From the NCBI GenBank assembly GCA_032622095.1, contig CP136067.1, positions 196,068,052-196,132,051 of the forward strand: a DNA stretch of 64,000 bases, read 5' to 3'. Of this stretch, positions 12,840 through 24,046 are shown piece by piece (position 1 is the stretch's first letter; each line of letters starts with the position of its first letter). The notes beneath the pieces are model-generated. The model did not search any database. It saw nothing but the letters and a program-made list of their open reading frames with translations, and had not been told where the DNA came from. Source of the DNA: Siphonodentalium dalli (lineage: Eukaryota; Mollusca; Scaphopoda; Gadilida; Siphonodentaliidae). Both the position numbers and the translations under genes were made by a program.

Positions 12840-13582
12840 TGGAAAATACGGCGTCGATATTTCAGACCGCCGGAAATTCCAAGGGATACAAGAGCTACCT
12901 TGGTGGATAAACTGAAATCTGAAAATTTGATGCGATTCTATAATGTAAATCATGCCGAAAAGAAAACGATCAGTGGAAATAAAATACGAACGTATAGATT
13001 ATTCAAGTCAAAGTATGAAATTGAACCATACATTGTCAATGCGCGATCTGCCAAAGCGAGAATTCTATTCACAAGATTGAGAATCAGTAATCATCGACTG
13101 GAAATCGAAAAAGGGAGACACAAACAGCCCCCAAAACCAGTGAGAGAAAGATTGTGTTCTGCGTGTAATTCAAAACAAATTGAGTCAGAATATCATTTCA
13201 TCTTAGAATGTCGGGCCTATGAAAGTATTCGCGAAGCTTATGAAAAGGACATAATTGCAACGTGCCCTCATTTCTTAGAAATGACAAATTATGAGAAGTT
13301 CAGATTTATTATGCAGAATGAACAAATTGCAACCGTTAACGTTATATGCGACATGATCCGGTCTTTCTTCACCATTCGAGACAATATCCATAATGTCTAA
13401 TAAAAGCAAGTATACTAGTACCCTGAGTATACCTGAGATTTTATGACAGTAAATTCACGAGCGTATATGCATATCGTATGTGATTACTCATGTTAAATTA
13501 TTCCATATGTTGATATATGTATTTATTATATGTGCAACTGCCCATTGGGTGTATTTTGCATTAAAATCTTATCTTATCTTAT
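12840..13582 (+). pseudogene. 5'-truncated LINE: C-terminal end of a reverse transcriptase protein
   Basis: The open frame 12900-13400 encodes the zinc-knuckle-like C-terminus seen in many invertebrate LINE proteins: LRISNHRLEIEKGRHK, then ERLCSACN and EYHFILECRAYESIR. The minus-strand LINE at 28615-32379 has the same region (RTSNHRLAIESGRWKK, RLCTLC, EYHLMITC), so the two are related. The copy ends in an (ATCTT)n tail at 13566-13582. The reverse transcriptase core is missing, which is the usual 5' truncation. The 5' edge is approximate. Confidence 0.8.
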
Positions 13583-13775
13583 GGGGGGGGGATGACCATA
13601 TTACATATTATATATTTTCTTTATTAGCTCCACATATGGAGAGTATGATGACCTCCATCACCGGGAATAATGTTTTCAGTCCTTGCCCAAAAGGTCGTGG
13701 GTTGGGTTGCAATATGGGGAGGTACTTTGACCAGGAAAATCCTATTATACATGTCCAGTTGACATCAGAGGTCTT

Positions 13776-14000
13776 AAAAGGGCACTAATTATTAATAAAA
13801 TAAAATCATTAATTATATAACAAAAATTGTTGAAATCTGATCTGAAATTGAAACATGTTGGTGAAATTGGCCCATGGCGTGTCAAGAGAAAAGGGCACTA
13901 AGTATTGGTAAAATAAAATAATTAATTTTATAACCAAAATTGTTGCAATCTGATCGGTGAGAATTGAAACATGTGGGTAAAATTAGCCCACAGCGTGTCA
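13776..14000. repeat. 113-bp tandem duplication in the centre of the foldback element
   Basis: Copies begin AAAAGGGCACTAA at 13776 and 13889, and both continue through ATAACNAAAATTGTTG and CAGCGTGTCA-like ends. Divergence is moderate. No coding function is apparent. Confidence 0.7.
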
Positions 14001-14229
14001 TGAGAGTTATAGATGCTGTTGACTTCAGACGACTTAAATGGGCAAATACGAGCAATTGTTGGTTGATTTTACAATAAACGCTCTTTATTTGTCATAATAT
14101 GATAATATTCCAGGCATGTATAAATTGGTGCGTTAGATTAGACTAGTCGATCCTTAAATAGTGATTTTTCAATTTCTATAAGTGGAGATAGAGCTGTGAA
14201 CAAATATATGTGATGTGATTTGGTTGGGG

Positions 14230-15371
14230 GGGGATAACGTTTCTAGGTTGACCTCGTGGGGTATGGCCTACGTTATTATGTCGAGATACAGTGTCCATGG
14301 GGCCTCCCGGGCGGTCCCAGTGTTCTGTTTGTTTATATACCATTTTATCGGATTTTGAGGGGTTAATGACACCGGCCGGAGTCGAGCGAGCGAGTACCAT
14401 TTTCTAGGTTGACTTCGTGGGGTATGGCGCTACGATATAACGTCGAGATATAGTGTCCACGGGCCCATGGGGCCTCCCGGGCGGTCCCAGTGTTCTTTTT
14501 GTTTATATACCATTTTATCGGATTTTGAGGGGTTAATAACACCGACCGGAGTCGAGCAAGCGAGTAACATTTTCTAGGTTGACCTCGTGGGGTATGTCGC
14601 TATGTTATAACGTCGAGATATAGTGTCCACGGGCCCATGGGGCCACCCGGGCGTTCCCGGGCGGTCCCAGCACCACTTGTCCTTTTTGTTTATATACCAT
14701 TTTATCAGATTTTGAGGGGTTAATAGCACCGGCCGGAGTCGAGCGAGCGAGTACCATTTTCTATGTTGACCTCGTGGGGTATGTCGCTACGTTATAACGT
14801 CGCGATATAGTGTCCACGTGCCCATGGGGCGGTCCCGGTAGGTCTCAGTGTTCTTTTTGTTTATATACCATTTTATCGGATTTTGAGGGGTTAATAACAC
14901 CGGCCGGAGTCGAGCGAGCGAGTAACATTTTCTAGGTTGACCTCGTGGGGTATGTCGCTATGTTGTAACGTCGAGGTATAGAGTCCACGGGCCCATGGGG
15001 CCGCCCGGGCGGTCCCAATGTTCTTTTTGTTTATACACTATTTTACCGGAGATTGAGGGGTTAATAACATCGGTCGTGGACGCGTCAACGAGTCAATATA
15101 TGGAATTAACACTCAGGTGTATTGCACTACCGAGAATCACCAAAATAATCTGTCTGAAAACACACGAAGACATCGGTAATCACACAGGCTCTTTTAGCCA
15201 ATATCGACATTTGTGGGGTTAATATGACCGGCCGGAGACGAGTAAATTTGTCTATGTTGCCCTCAGGTGGCATGTCGCTACGTTATAACGTCGAGATATT
15301 GTGTCCACGGGCACGTGGGGCCACCCGGGCGGTCCCGGGCGGTAATTAGTCACACCGGGTTGGACTGCCAA
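14230..15371. repeat. Right arm of foldback element: inverted ~168-bp unit array
   Basis: Units read GTCGAGATATAGTGTCCACG and GGTTAATAACACCGGCCGG, the inverse of the left-arm units, repeated about six times. The outer terminal unit (about 15060-15371) matches the left terminal unit in inverse orientation. Confidence 0.85.
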
Positions 15372-16392
15372 AAGCATCTTATATACGTACCCCTTGTTTG
15401 GACTTTGTAATGCTCCCTGTCAAAACGATGTGCATTGTCAATTTGGTTTATAAATTTGTAAAAAATAACTACCGGTACTTTGATCAAGATTTTATTCCAT
15501 TTCTATGTGATCACCCCACTGGTGTGTTCTACATAACTTTAATATAATAAACCAGAACTAATTAAATTTTAACGTGTGTCTAGTATTTTATTTAGTCATC
15601 AAAAGTAAACAAAACAACATAAGTATATTTTAACCTAATTCCGAGCATGTTGAATGTAACCTCTCTTTCGACTTTTTATTGGGCCATTAAAATTATCGAT
15701 GGTGAAAAATAATAGATTTCAAAAATCGATATCTGATCACTCTCAGCTTTGATGGGTGGGTTCCTCAACTCAAATCAAATATGTTTTACCCCGAAGCCAA
15801 GGAAATAGTAATATTCAAGCGTTAATTTGGATTATGCTTCTTTAACTTTGTCGCGACAATTTCAATTTGTTCATTTTGTTTCGCAAAAAAAAGAAAGAAA
15901 TATGTTAACATGTAAATGTCGGGTTGTCGTCATCATCACGAACGTTAAATCATGATCATGTTCGCTTTCATTAAGTTAACACGATTAAAATAAGTTTTCA
16001 CATACATGTACGAATGACCATTCATCATTTTTGGGAATCAACGAAACATACCAATATATGGTGTGAAATGACCAAAAACATGGTACGAAACAATTAAATG
16101 TGTCATTCAAATCAAGGGTACCAACTGGCCATAGTAGGAAAAGTCGTTTGAGCCATCCAACAGACCTGGGTGAATCGCCGGGCGATCGGTCTTCCACAGT
16201 AAGGATGCATCTGGGAAGAGGGGAGTCAATCTAATTAACTGTTATCTATAACCAATACTTAAAAACAATAACAATTTATTCTGATTTCTTTTGAAACACA
16301 CAGAATAATTATTTACTGAGAATATTCAATATAAACATGTACAAATTCTCAAACAAAGGGAATTTCAATGTTCAAGAAATTTAGAGTCCCCT
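15372..16392. other. Non-coding; fragments of dispersed repeats
   Basis: The segment 15715-15770 is an inverted match to 35745-35805, sharing ATATCTGATCACNCT and GCTTTGATGGGT. At 16035-16100 the word GGTACGAAAC/GTGTGAAATGACC appears, as in the cluster at 19985-20215. No gene recognised. Confidence 0.45.
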
Positions 16393-16590
16393 CTTACTAT
16401 GGGAGGCCCTTTTCACATTTATTATTTATTTGCGCTCAAGCACAAATATTAAGCGCAAATATTTGCGCTTAAGCATAAATCATTTGGGCTTAAGCGATTA
16501 TCATTTGCGCTTAAGCACAAATATGTGTCTATCAATTTGTTTGCGCTTAAGTGAAAGTGTAATGATTTGTGCTTAAGCGCAAATACCTAA
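16393..16590. repeat. Cluster of CTTAAGCGCAAAT words with a family terminus
   Basis: CTATGGGAGGCC (about 16397) resembles the terminus of the element at 35478-36358. It is followed by at least seven degenerate copies of GCGCTTAAGC or its variants in both orientations. This looks like the subterminal repeat region of a non-autonomous DNA transposon of that family. The partner end is not adjacent. Confidence 0.6.
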
Positions 16591-17548
16591 CATCTGGCAA
16601 ACCACGTCTTTTGTCACAAAGAACCGCGATATATACCTTCATAGAATCAACGTAACGACTCACACTCGACGTGTTCCGGTCCGGGAACAATATATAGGTA
16701 GATAAACATACCAAATGCTTATACATGTGCGATATATTCTCTGAAAAGATTGGCATACCCGTACATTTTATGTATCAGCTGTTTTCAACAATGAACGGCC
16801 AAACAACTTCAGTAAATTACAAGGCCTAATTTGAGACTCTAGAAGATTATATGCAACTCCTTAATGACGTCATGTAGTTTCCTACACTTCGCGATGGCAT
16901 CTCATTCCCTCCAGATTTGCTTTCCTTTAATATGATAACATACAATGAAGAAACCCCATCGATCAGCATAATTAAAATAATACTCAATAAAAACGTGCAC
17001 ATGTTGCTAATGAGCGATAAGTCAATTGGACAAGCATCACTTATACTTCCCTAAAACTGTAAAAAGATTTCAGTTAGCCATATTGATCGAAAATCAAATA
17101 TACATTTACAAGCAGTGACCAGTTGGCGTTTCCAATTAAAAATGCTTGTCTGTAACTTTACTATATTTAATGACGATAACCGGTGATTGTTGGAGAAGGT
17201 TTTGTGTACAACGGACTCGGGATCCTAATCGACCATGAACGATCTCAGTTGCATAATTTTCTTAGCTCTTCCTTGTGTTGTGCATATGGATACTACCCAG
17301 AGTGAACGCACACCGTCATCACAAGCTGTCACCGACTCAGGTATAGTGAGTTCACCTAATACGCACACGTTTGACTACCAAAATATATCTAATCGGGGTT
17401 CACGATTACATGGCTATTGACACATTGGCTCTTTAAAACACTTCTTCAATTATCTCCGTTATTTCGTTAATATTAATTTCCTATTTCTATATTTCGCTGC
17501 ATTTTTATTCTGCTATTTTGCTGTATTTCCTATTTAGCTTTTTCGTTG
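16591..17548. other. Unassigned; one weak first-exon candidate at 17235-17340
   Basis: The ATG at 17235 opens a short frame with a hydrophobic start (LSCIIFLALPCVV) that could be a signal peptide. It reaches a plausible donor CAG/GTATAG after 17340. No downstream exon was found, so this is a candidate only. The rest of the stretch shows nothing recognisable. Confidence 0.2.
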
Positions 17549-17830
17549 TCTGTTATATATTTTTGGAACTTCTGTCTGTATAGCTCTCTGTCTGTATGTA
17601 TGTATGTTATAGACTCGAGAACAGCTAGACCTATCCCACTCAAATTTGGTATGCAGGACTACTTTTATCCCGGGAACAATATGGGCAGGTCCAATCTCAA
17701 GTGCGACCGTGTCCTTGCTCATATACGCTCATATATAGGCATGTTTCTGGACCGACGCTGTATATATATATTCTGGCCAGACGGAGGCGATCGCAAAGAA
17801 ATCCGTGCACCGCGTGTATACTGTTCTCCA
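17549..17830 (+). mobile_element. Helitron-like element, 5' part only
   Basis: The copy starts TCTGTTATATATTTTTGGAA and contains ACTCAAATTTGGTATGCAGG and GGGAACAATATGGGC, matching the heads at 23228 and 25729. It breaks off after ACGGAGGCGATCGC without the CCCGGACGAAG hairpin or CTAG end, so it is 3'-truncated. Confidence 0.6.
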
Positions 17831-18789
17831 AATTCTTGATAGCTGTGGTCCGCTGGAAATTTTATTTATAGATAATGGATCTTTCCGGTTTAAAAGTCGA
17901 GCTGCGCGACCAGGAGGCCGAGTCCGGTAAAAGGTGTAGTTGGGAATTTCAATTTCGTTTATTGTCCTTTTATGGGCGGCCATTCAGTCGGAAATTACAT
18001 GAAATAAATGTTAATGGTGGTTTGTGAAAACAATAGTCTCTATTTCCAAACCAATAGTCGTTCTTGGATTCAATACGAGACAGTTCCGTTTTAATAGATA
18101 TAGATTCATAATCAATGTTGACCGATGCAAAATTAATGTTCTATTTTAATTTTAGTATTCATTGTTCAACTAATATCTAACAACACACAATTAGTAAGAT
18201 TCGCGCATATTCAATAAACGTACATTCCGTTTCAATAGCCATATTTTCTTAATCAATAAAGATATTTCAAACCAATAGACGATTTCCCACGATCAATTAT
18301 TATCGTTATAAAACTAATAGACCTTATTGTCATTCTTATATTTAAAAGATATAAATTATCACCAATGCAATTATTAATAACGTTCGTATTCGAATCAATA
18401 TCTAATAGCGGAATCAATTATTTCCGGTGAAACCAATGACTAAAAATGCAGAATTAATGGACGAGTCTACAGAAGTAATAGCTTCCGTATACAAACCAAT
18501 GAACAATTCTTGAATTACTAGTTAATTCTTAAACCAATGAACGCTAGGGGCTCCACCAATCTTAAATTAACGCTAGGGGCGACACCAATCTTGCTGGAGT
18601 CACCTAACCGCAAAATCCGTGACGTCAACATGGGATATTCCCGCTGCCAAAAACAAAAGCATGTTCTCGAACATTTTCGCGTCAGAAAGTGACCCTGAAC
18701 ATGAAAACTGCGATGATATACGGACTGTGGACTATATCCTGTACCTGTAGCAGATACCGAAGATGCATTTGAGAGCTTGTTTTTAATAA

Positions 18790-19345
18790 TGAGCTATGGT
18801 GAGAACATCACTCGAATATGGAGCAGAAATATGGGACCCCGCCGCAGTAGGAGAAATAGAGAAGTTAGAGAAAGTGCAGAGAAGAGCGGCAAGATTCATC
18901 ACCAACAACTATAGAGACCGGGAAAAAGGCGCAGTAACCAGCATGATAGATGACCTAAGGTTAGACCCACTAGAGATCCGCAGAAAGATGAAGAGAATAG
19001 AACTCTTCGGCAAGGTGGTTGGGGGGATAATCCCAGCCACACACACACATGATTTACTAAAGGATAAGAAAGGAAGGAAAATTCGAGCAAAAAAGTTTCC
19101 AGACCACAAAAGTGATAACATAATTTCGAGCCAAGAGTGTATCAACTCACGATCTTTCGAACCAATAAGAGCCATCACGGAACAATATAAACATTCATTC
19201 TTCGTGAGAACGATCAGGGACTGGAACAGTATAGAAGAATACGCATGCTCGGGGAATACAACAGGAGAAACACCAGAGTAGTAGCAACGACGCGACAACA
19301 GCCGAGAGGCTCCTGCGCCGGAATAATACAGATACAGATAGACCC
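18790..19345 (+). pseudogene. 5'-truncated LINE: reverse transcriptase C-terminal domain
   Basis: The frame 18796-19281 encodes the conserved tail of Jockey/CR1-group proteins: RTSLEYGAEIWDP, LEKVQRRAARFITNNY, LRLDPLEIRRKMKRIELFGK and SFFVRTIRDWNSIEE. It begins abruptly after the polymerase core and ends in ATACAGATACAGATA (about 19324-19340), an ACAGAT-type tail. That tail resembles the 3' end of the SINE at 24047-24532. It is nested inside the 17971-22893 element. Confidence 0.85.
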
Positions 19346-19984
19346 AGAATGCCGACGAAGATCTGAATTAAGCAACCGAATTTGAGGACTGTATGATGTT
19401 GATGTATCACTGTCAGTATCTATAACTCATTCACTGTCAGTATTACTGTGATTATCACTGTTCGCAGTGTTGCAGGGATTGTCTGTCAAAATCCGGTGGA
19501 GAACTTAGGATGTGTGTGACAAGTACTAACAACAGCAGTATGAATATGATCATTTCAACAATAACAACAACAACATCTCTAACACCGTAAGATAATCGTT
19601 CGATCTACTACGTAGTGCGTACTAGCACTGTACATTTCGACGACTTCTTCTGAAAACAACCATTGAGTGGAACCGCTTCGAACAGTCAGGTGTTGATTCA
19701 GGCGATCGGTGATACTGAATGTCTGAAGGATTTATTAAATATGGATTCTATTTTCTAGACGTTGCATACGAGTGTCGTGGAATAGGATTCTGAACATTGC
19801 TTGAGTATTGATCAAGTAAACCTGACAGTGCGAAGAGCACTTCAGAACTCAATCATAAGCCAACTAGAACAGAGGTCATGTCAACTTACAGGTTGCATTA
19901 TACATGCATATATTGTGACCACATAAATGATATATACAACTGCAGTGACTTCTTCATTATTTCAGTATTCGATACCATAACCAT

Positions 19985-20215
19985 GGTCGTTCCATACCAT
20001 AATTTTTGGTTTTACATACCGGTACGGTACCGGATTGTTTGGTTACTTTTTTTTATTTCGTACTTTGTAGAAAATCATTTATTTGTTTCCATATGGTGTG
20101 ACATACATGTAGTAACATGGTACGAAATGACCAATTGATTTCCTACATGGTACGAAACGACCAAACAATAAGGTACGAAACTACCAAAAATATGGTGCGA
20201 AATGACTTAAGACGA
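19985..20215. repeat. Cluster of GGTACGAAAYGACC words in both orientations
   Basis: At least four plus-orientation copies (about 20118, 20149, 20172, 20192) follow inverted forms (GGTCGTTCCATACC at about 19984 and TTTCGTAC at about 20056). The arrangement is palindromic at low resolution. Further copies lie at 16035-16100. No coding sense. Confidence 0.55.
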
Positions 20216-20300
20216 TACAAAACGTCCTGTACCCATTTATATCTCCTCGGCAAAGGGAACAACCAGACAGTGACCCTGTAGACTAGCAGCGCCAACATCG

Positions 20301-20418
20301 TTGGTTTGATATTAGGCCATATATCACCCTGAGGTAACCTCATATCACAACCAGCCTGACGTCGAAGGCTGATATGAGGCTACTGAGGGCTGAAATCAGG
20401 CCTATAATATCAAACCAA
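20301..20418. repeat. Foldback hairpin (~55-bp arms)
   Basis: TTGGTTTGATATTAGGCC at 20301 pairs with GGCCTATAATATCAAACCAA-type sequence ending at 20418, and CTCATATCACAACCAGCCT pairs with AGGCTGATATGAG. The loop is GACGTCGA. Similar in design to 2191-2367. Confidence 0.7.
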
Positions 20419-20984
20419 CCACGTAATACCCTACATGTATCTATTATTTACGGTAGTTTGCCTCTTAGTAACAGTGAAAAATTGACAACTCTTTCTAATG
20501 AGTGACATCACAAAAAATTGGTATCTATGCCTATTCTAACAGTGAAATAGAATTCACCCATGTCAAAGCCATACCGTGTATTACTCAGATCGTGATGTCA
20601 TAAACTCATACATGTATTACTCTTAATTAGTGATGTCGTAAAATGATATTACTCGATTTAGGGCAAATTGAAGTGATATTCACCTAAGTACAAATGGAGT
20701 TTGATAACAAGCCATACCGTGCAAAAATGTCATATCTAATTAATAATTTTCGAACAAATTTTGGACCGATCTACATGTACCCTGTGGCCATCTGTAGGAA
20801 ACTTCCTTCCAAGGGGGTGCTGTCGGAACATACATGTATCAAGGTGGACCCCCTCCCCAATGGGAGAGTCGTATCCATGCCCATTGGAAATAAATTATAA
20901 TGTGCAATGGATGAATAGGTTGCTGGCATTTCATACCATGGAAGTTTGACATAGAGATGTTTCGCACCAGGGTTCTGGACTTGA

Positions 20985-21445
20985 CTTGAGTGCAAGTCTG
21001 CAAATAGCGTGTCTGTCATTTGAACAATGAGGTCCCCAGAGGGTGAATTTAGTGACGCTACACCGTATAGTGGGCTAGCATAACTAAATTTACCCTCTGG
21101 GGACCTCATTCTGCTTAGGGCCCTCAACTGCTATGGCAGTCCTAGGATCAGATTGAAGTTCCCCAGTTGAAGTTGGTGATGTTCACCCATTTGGAGCCTC
21201 GATTATGGATTTTATCTTCTGCAAATTAGGGGATATAGAAACTTCCCAGATGGGAAAACGTAACTAAAAACAATGTTAATTTGATACCATAGTTACTTCC
21301 CAGAAGATGAGACCTAAGCAGAATGAGGTCCCCAGAGGGTGAATTTAGTTATGCTAGCCCGCTATGCAGGGTAGCATCACTAAATTCACCCTCTGTGGAC
21401 CTCATTCTGCAAATGACAGACACGCTATTTGCAGGCTTGCTTGAG
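20985..21445. repeat. Nested palindrome: inverted repeat whose arms are themselves palindromic
   Basis: The outer arms (20985-21122 and 21306-21445) are inverted copies sharing TGCAAATAGCGTGTCTGTCA. Within each arm lies an ~85-bp palindrome bounded by AATGAGGTCCCCAGAGGGTG and its inverse (21026-21110 and 21322-21406). The spacer is about 185 bp. Such a sequence can fold as one large hairpin or as two smaller ones. Confidence 0.8.
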
Positions 21446-21504
21446 TGATGTGTTACGGTAGGCCTATGCCATTTAAAATTAATTCAGGGAGATCAATGCA
21501 TTAA

Positions 21505-21575
21505 TTTCTATTTCCACTTAAGCGCAAATGATTTGTGATTAAACGTAATATATTCTACTTAAGCGCAAACATTCA
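21505..21575. repeat. Fragment of the CTTAAGCGCAAAT family
   Basis: Two clear words (CACTTAAGCGCAAATGATTT at about 21514 and CTACTTAAGCGCAAAC at about 21556) flank a degraded one. It may be the detached partner of the cluster at 16393-16590. Confidence 0.5.
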
Positions 21576-23139
21576 TAAGTAATTGTATGTCATAATTTGT
21601 AAAGTTCTGTCAAATTCTTGTTAAAATATGACTAGATTCATAACGGTGATATCTGGTTAAATTTCATACCGAGTTATGTATAATCGAATTATTGAGAGAT
21701 CGGGAGGGACTTGGATCATACGAATGACATATATTCATTGCTCCAATTATCTCTTAACATGAGCAATACAAAATGAAGCCACATTTCCGTACCAGTTCCA
21801 TACAGCAGAACCTGATCTAGAAGATATTAGCGGAAAAACGTCAAATTCCCTCTTTCAGCTGTCATTTTGACGACCATCTTGGGCGGGGAGTTCCAATTTT
21901 ACCCTAAAAATGTGGCATTATATCTCTCAGAGTCATACGTACTGAATATGCCTAATTTTAAATCGTATATTTCATGGTAAGATTACTTGCGACATTTAGT
22001 AAATTATATAACCACGAAACACTCTTTAAATTTGGAAAACCCCTTAAAAGAGGGGTTAAATTGAAATTCCAGCGTGGCTCCATATCTAATACCAATACGT
22101 ATGTAAATATGTACATATGTCTGCATATGTGCAAAGTTTCATGCTTTAGTCAGACAAATTAATAATTGTCTTGAAATTTGTATTTAATCTACTCCACTGT
22201 GTTATAGTGGACCATAGTGAATATTTATCGTCGTTTTATTTGCACCGAGTGAACTACTGCAAATCGTCACACCGACAGTGACATTGGGGATTCCCATGTT
22301 TATTTATATATTTCTGACGTCACATGAATACAGTTTCTTCAAACATCGCCATCAGAGACCCCTAGCGTTCTTTCACGTTTTAATCATTGATTTCGAATTC
22401 CTAATCATTGGTTTGACCGGAAATAGTGGATTGCGCAATTAGACATTGAATTGAAAGAACGTCATTAATTTTTCATTGGTGATACTTTATATCTTTTAAA
22501 TATAAGAATGACAATAAGGTATATTAGTTTTATAACGATAATCATTGCTTGTGAAAAATCGTCTATTGGTTTGAAATATCTTTATTGATTAAGAAAATAT
22601 GGCTATTGAAACGGAGTGTACGTTTATTGAATATGCGCGAATCTTACTAATTGTGTGTTGTTAGATATTAGTTGAACAATGAATACTATTAAATTAAAAT
22701 AGAACATTAATTTTGCATCGGTCAACATTGATTATGAATCTATATCTATTAAAACGGAACTTTCTCTTATTGAATCCAAGAACGATTATTGGTTTGGAAA
22801 TGGAGTATATTGGTTTGAAAATAGAGACTATTGTTTTCACAAACCACGATTAACTTTTATTTCATGTAATTTCCGACCGAATGGCCGCCCATATCCTTTA
22901 CATTATTATGTCAATAATGTTGATTTTTGGTTTGTGACAAGCTATGTCAATTACCATTACAAGAAATTTAAAAGATAATATGTAAGTCTTATATTTCAAC
23001 TTTTATAGATATTTTTCGTTCTGCAGCCCACTGATGGTTGTGGTCGGAGACGGCCGAGTCGGCCGCCGGTTCGTTAATTTGGTGCTGGTTATTATTTTTA
23101 TTTTAACGGAATTCTGAGTTGGTCATTCGCGAAACCAAT

Positions 23140-23620
23140 ATATTTTATATTCTATAATTACAATCATGGGTATATAATATATGATCTTGAGCGCGTTACC
23201 ATTTCTGACTATGGTTTTCTTGTATGATCTATTATATATTTTGGAACTTCTGTCTGCGTATGTATGTATATGTATGTGTTATAGACTCGAAAACTGCTCG
23301 ACCGATCCGACTCAAATTTGGTATGCAGGCCTACTTTGATCCCGGGAACAATATGGGCGGGTCCAATTTTAACGTGCGACCGCGTCCTTGACCTTGACCT
23401 CGCTCACATATGCATGTTTCTGGACCGATCGAACAATAGTTTTTTTTTCTTTCTCCAGATACTTTTCAACGTTATCACTTTGAATTAGTTCCCCATCAGA
23501 TTCAATTTTGCAACGTCCACAAACAAGTCCAGACACTGTATATTCTGCACAGTCGGAGGCGATCAAATTTGATAGAATTTTCACTTTCACTGTTCGTTTT
23601 TACCACGTAAAGCGACCTTA
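23140..23620 (+). mobile_element. Helitron-like element carrying a possible captured gene fragment; 3' end missing
   Basis: The head at 23228 (TCTATTATATATTTTGGAAC) and the body match the 25729-26285 element. The 90 bp before the head (GCGTTACCATTTCTGACTATG) also match the sequence before 25729, so the two loci share a duplicated flank. Between about 23432 and 23540 this copy has extra sequence. On the minus strand it reads as a cysteine-containing peptide (SGLVCGRCKIESDGELIQS). The copy at 17549 shows its two borders with the middle missing. Origin of the fragment unknown. Confidence 0.55.
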
Positions 23621-24046
23621 GTTGACACGGATATATGACACACTGGCTGAGTCCATGACAAAAATTGTTTATGTAGCATTGCTTCTTTCATTTAATTAAA
23701 GCTCACCTCGTTAAAACGCATGTTAATCGTATTTGTTTACAAATTGCATTTCAGTTTTGACAAACTATTTATTGAGGCAGAAGTGAGTTTGTTTGAAGCG
23801 AATGTTATCTCACTTGACCCCTGAACTGAAAATTTCCGATACCGGTTCGTACAAAGATAATTGATAACGGCAATATTTAATAAATTATTTACCTTGGCCA
23901 ATTACTTATAGTATATTAGCCTGTGAATGAGCAAAAAAAATTGTGCCATAAAAACCAAACAGATATCAGTATAATTATCAATTGCTTTATCGATAAAACC
24001 ACGTGCGTCTTGTTTTTATTCTCGTAGGATGCTTTCATCCAAGGAG
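23621..24046. other. Non-coding stretch, nothing recognised
   Basis: No repeat shared within the window and no supported open frame. Confidence 0.35.

Larger units (their letters stand above)
10699..15371. mobile_element. Large foldback-type DNA element with arrayed inverted termini
   Basis: The ends TTGGCAG...GTGTGACTAATTACCGCCC (10699 onward) and the inverse ending at 15371 pair closely. Each arm then consists of several ~168-bp units in inverted orientation relative to the other arm. Inside lie a LINE 3' end (12840-13582) and a 113-bp duplication. Long termini built of direct repeats are the organisation of Foldback/Galileo-like elements. No transposase was recognised in the 2-kb centre, and I see no clear target-site duplication. 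Confidence 0.75.
17971..22893. mobile_element. 4.9-kb DNA element with ~600-670-bp inverted termini and candidate 6-bp TSD
   Basis: The termini are TATGGGCGGCCATTC (17971) and its inverse ending at 22893. TCCTTT lies directly outside both ends (17965-17970 and 22894-22899). The arms (17971-18642 and 22297-22893) stay alignable throughout, with recurring CCAAT-like words and a perfect TGACGTCA in each (about 18619 and 22315). The interior contains a LINE 3' end and two further palindromic structures, but no recognised transposase. A 6-bp duplication with long termini is unlike the common small-TIR superfamilies; I leave it unclassified. Confidence 0.75.

Noticed and set aside
17971-22893. Polinton/Maverick identity for the long-TIR element
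   Set aside because: The 6-bp flank would fit, but the ends are not AG-type, the length is far too short and no polymerase, integrase or capsid gene is present.
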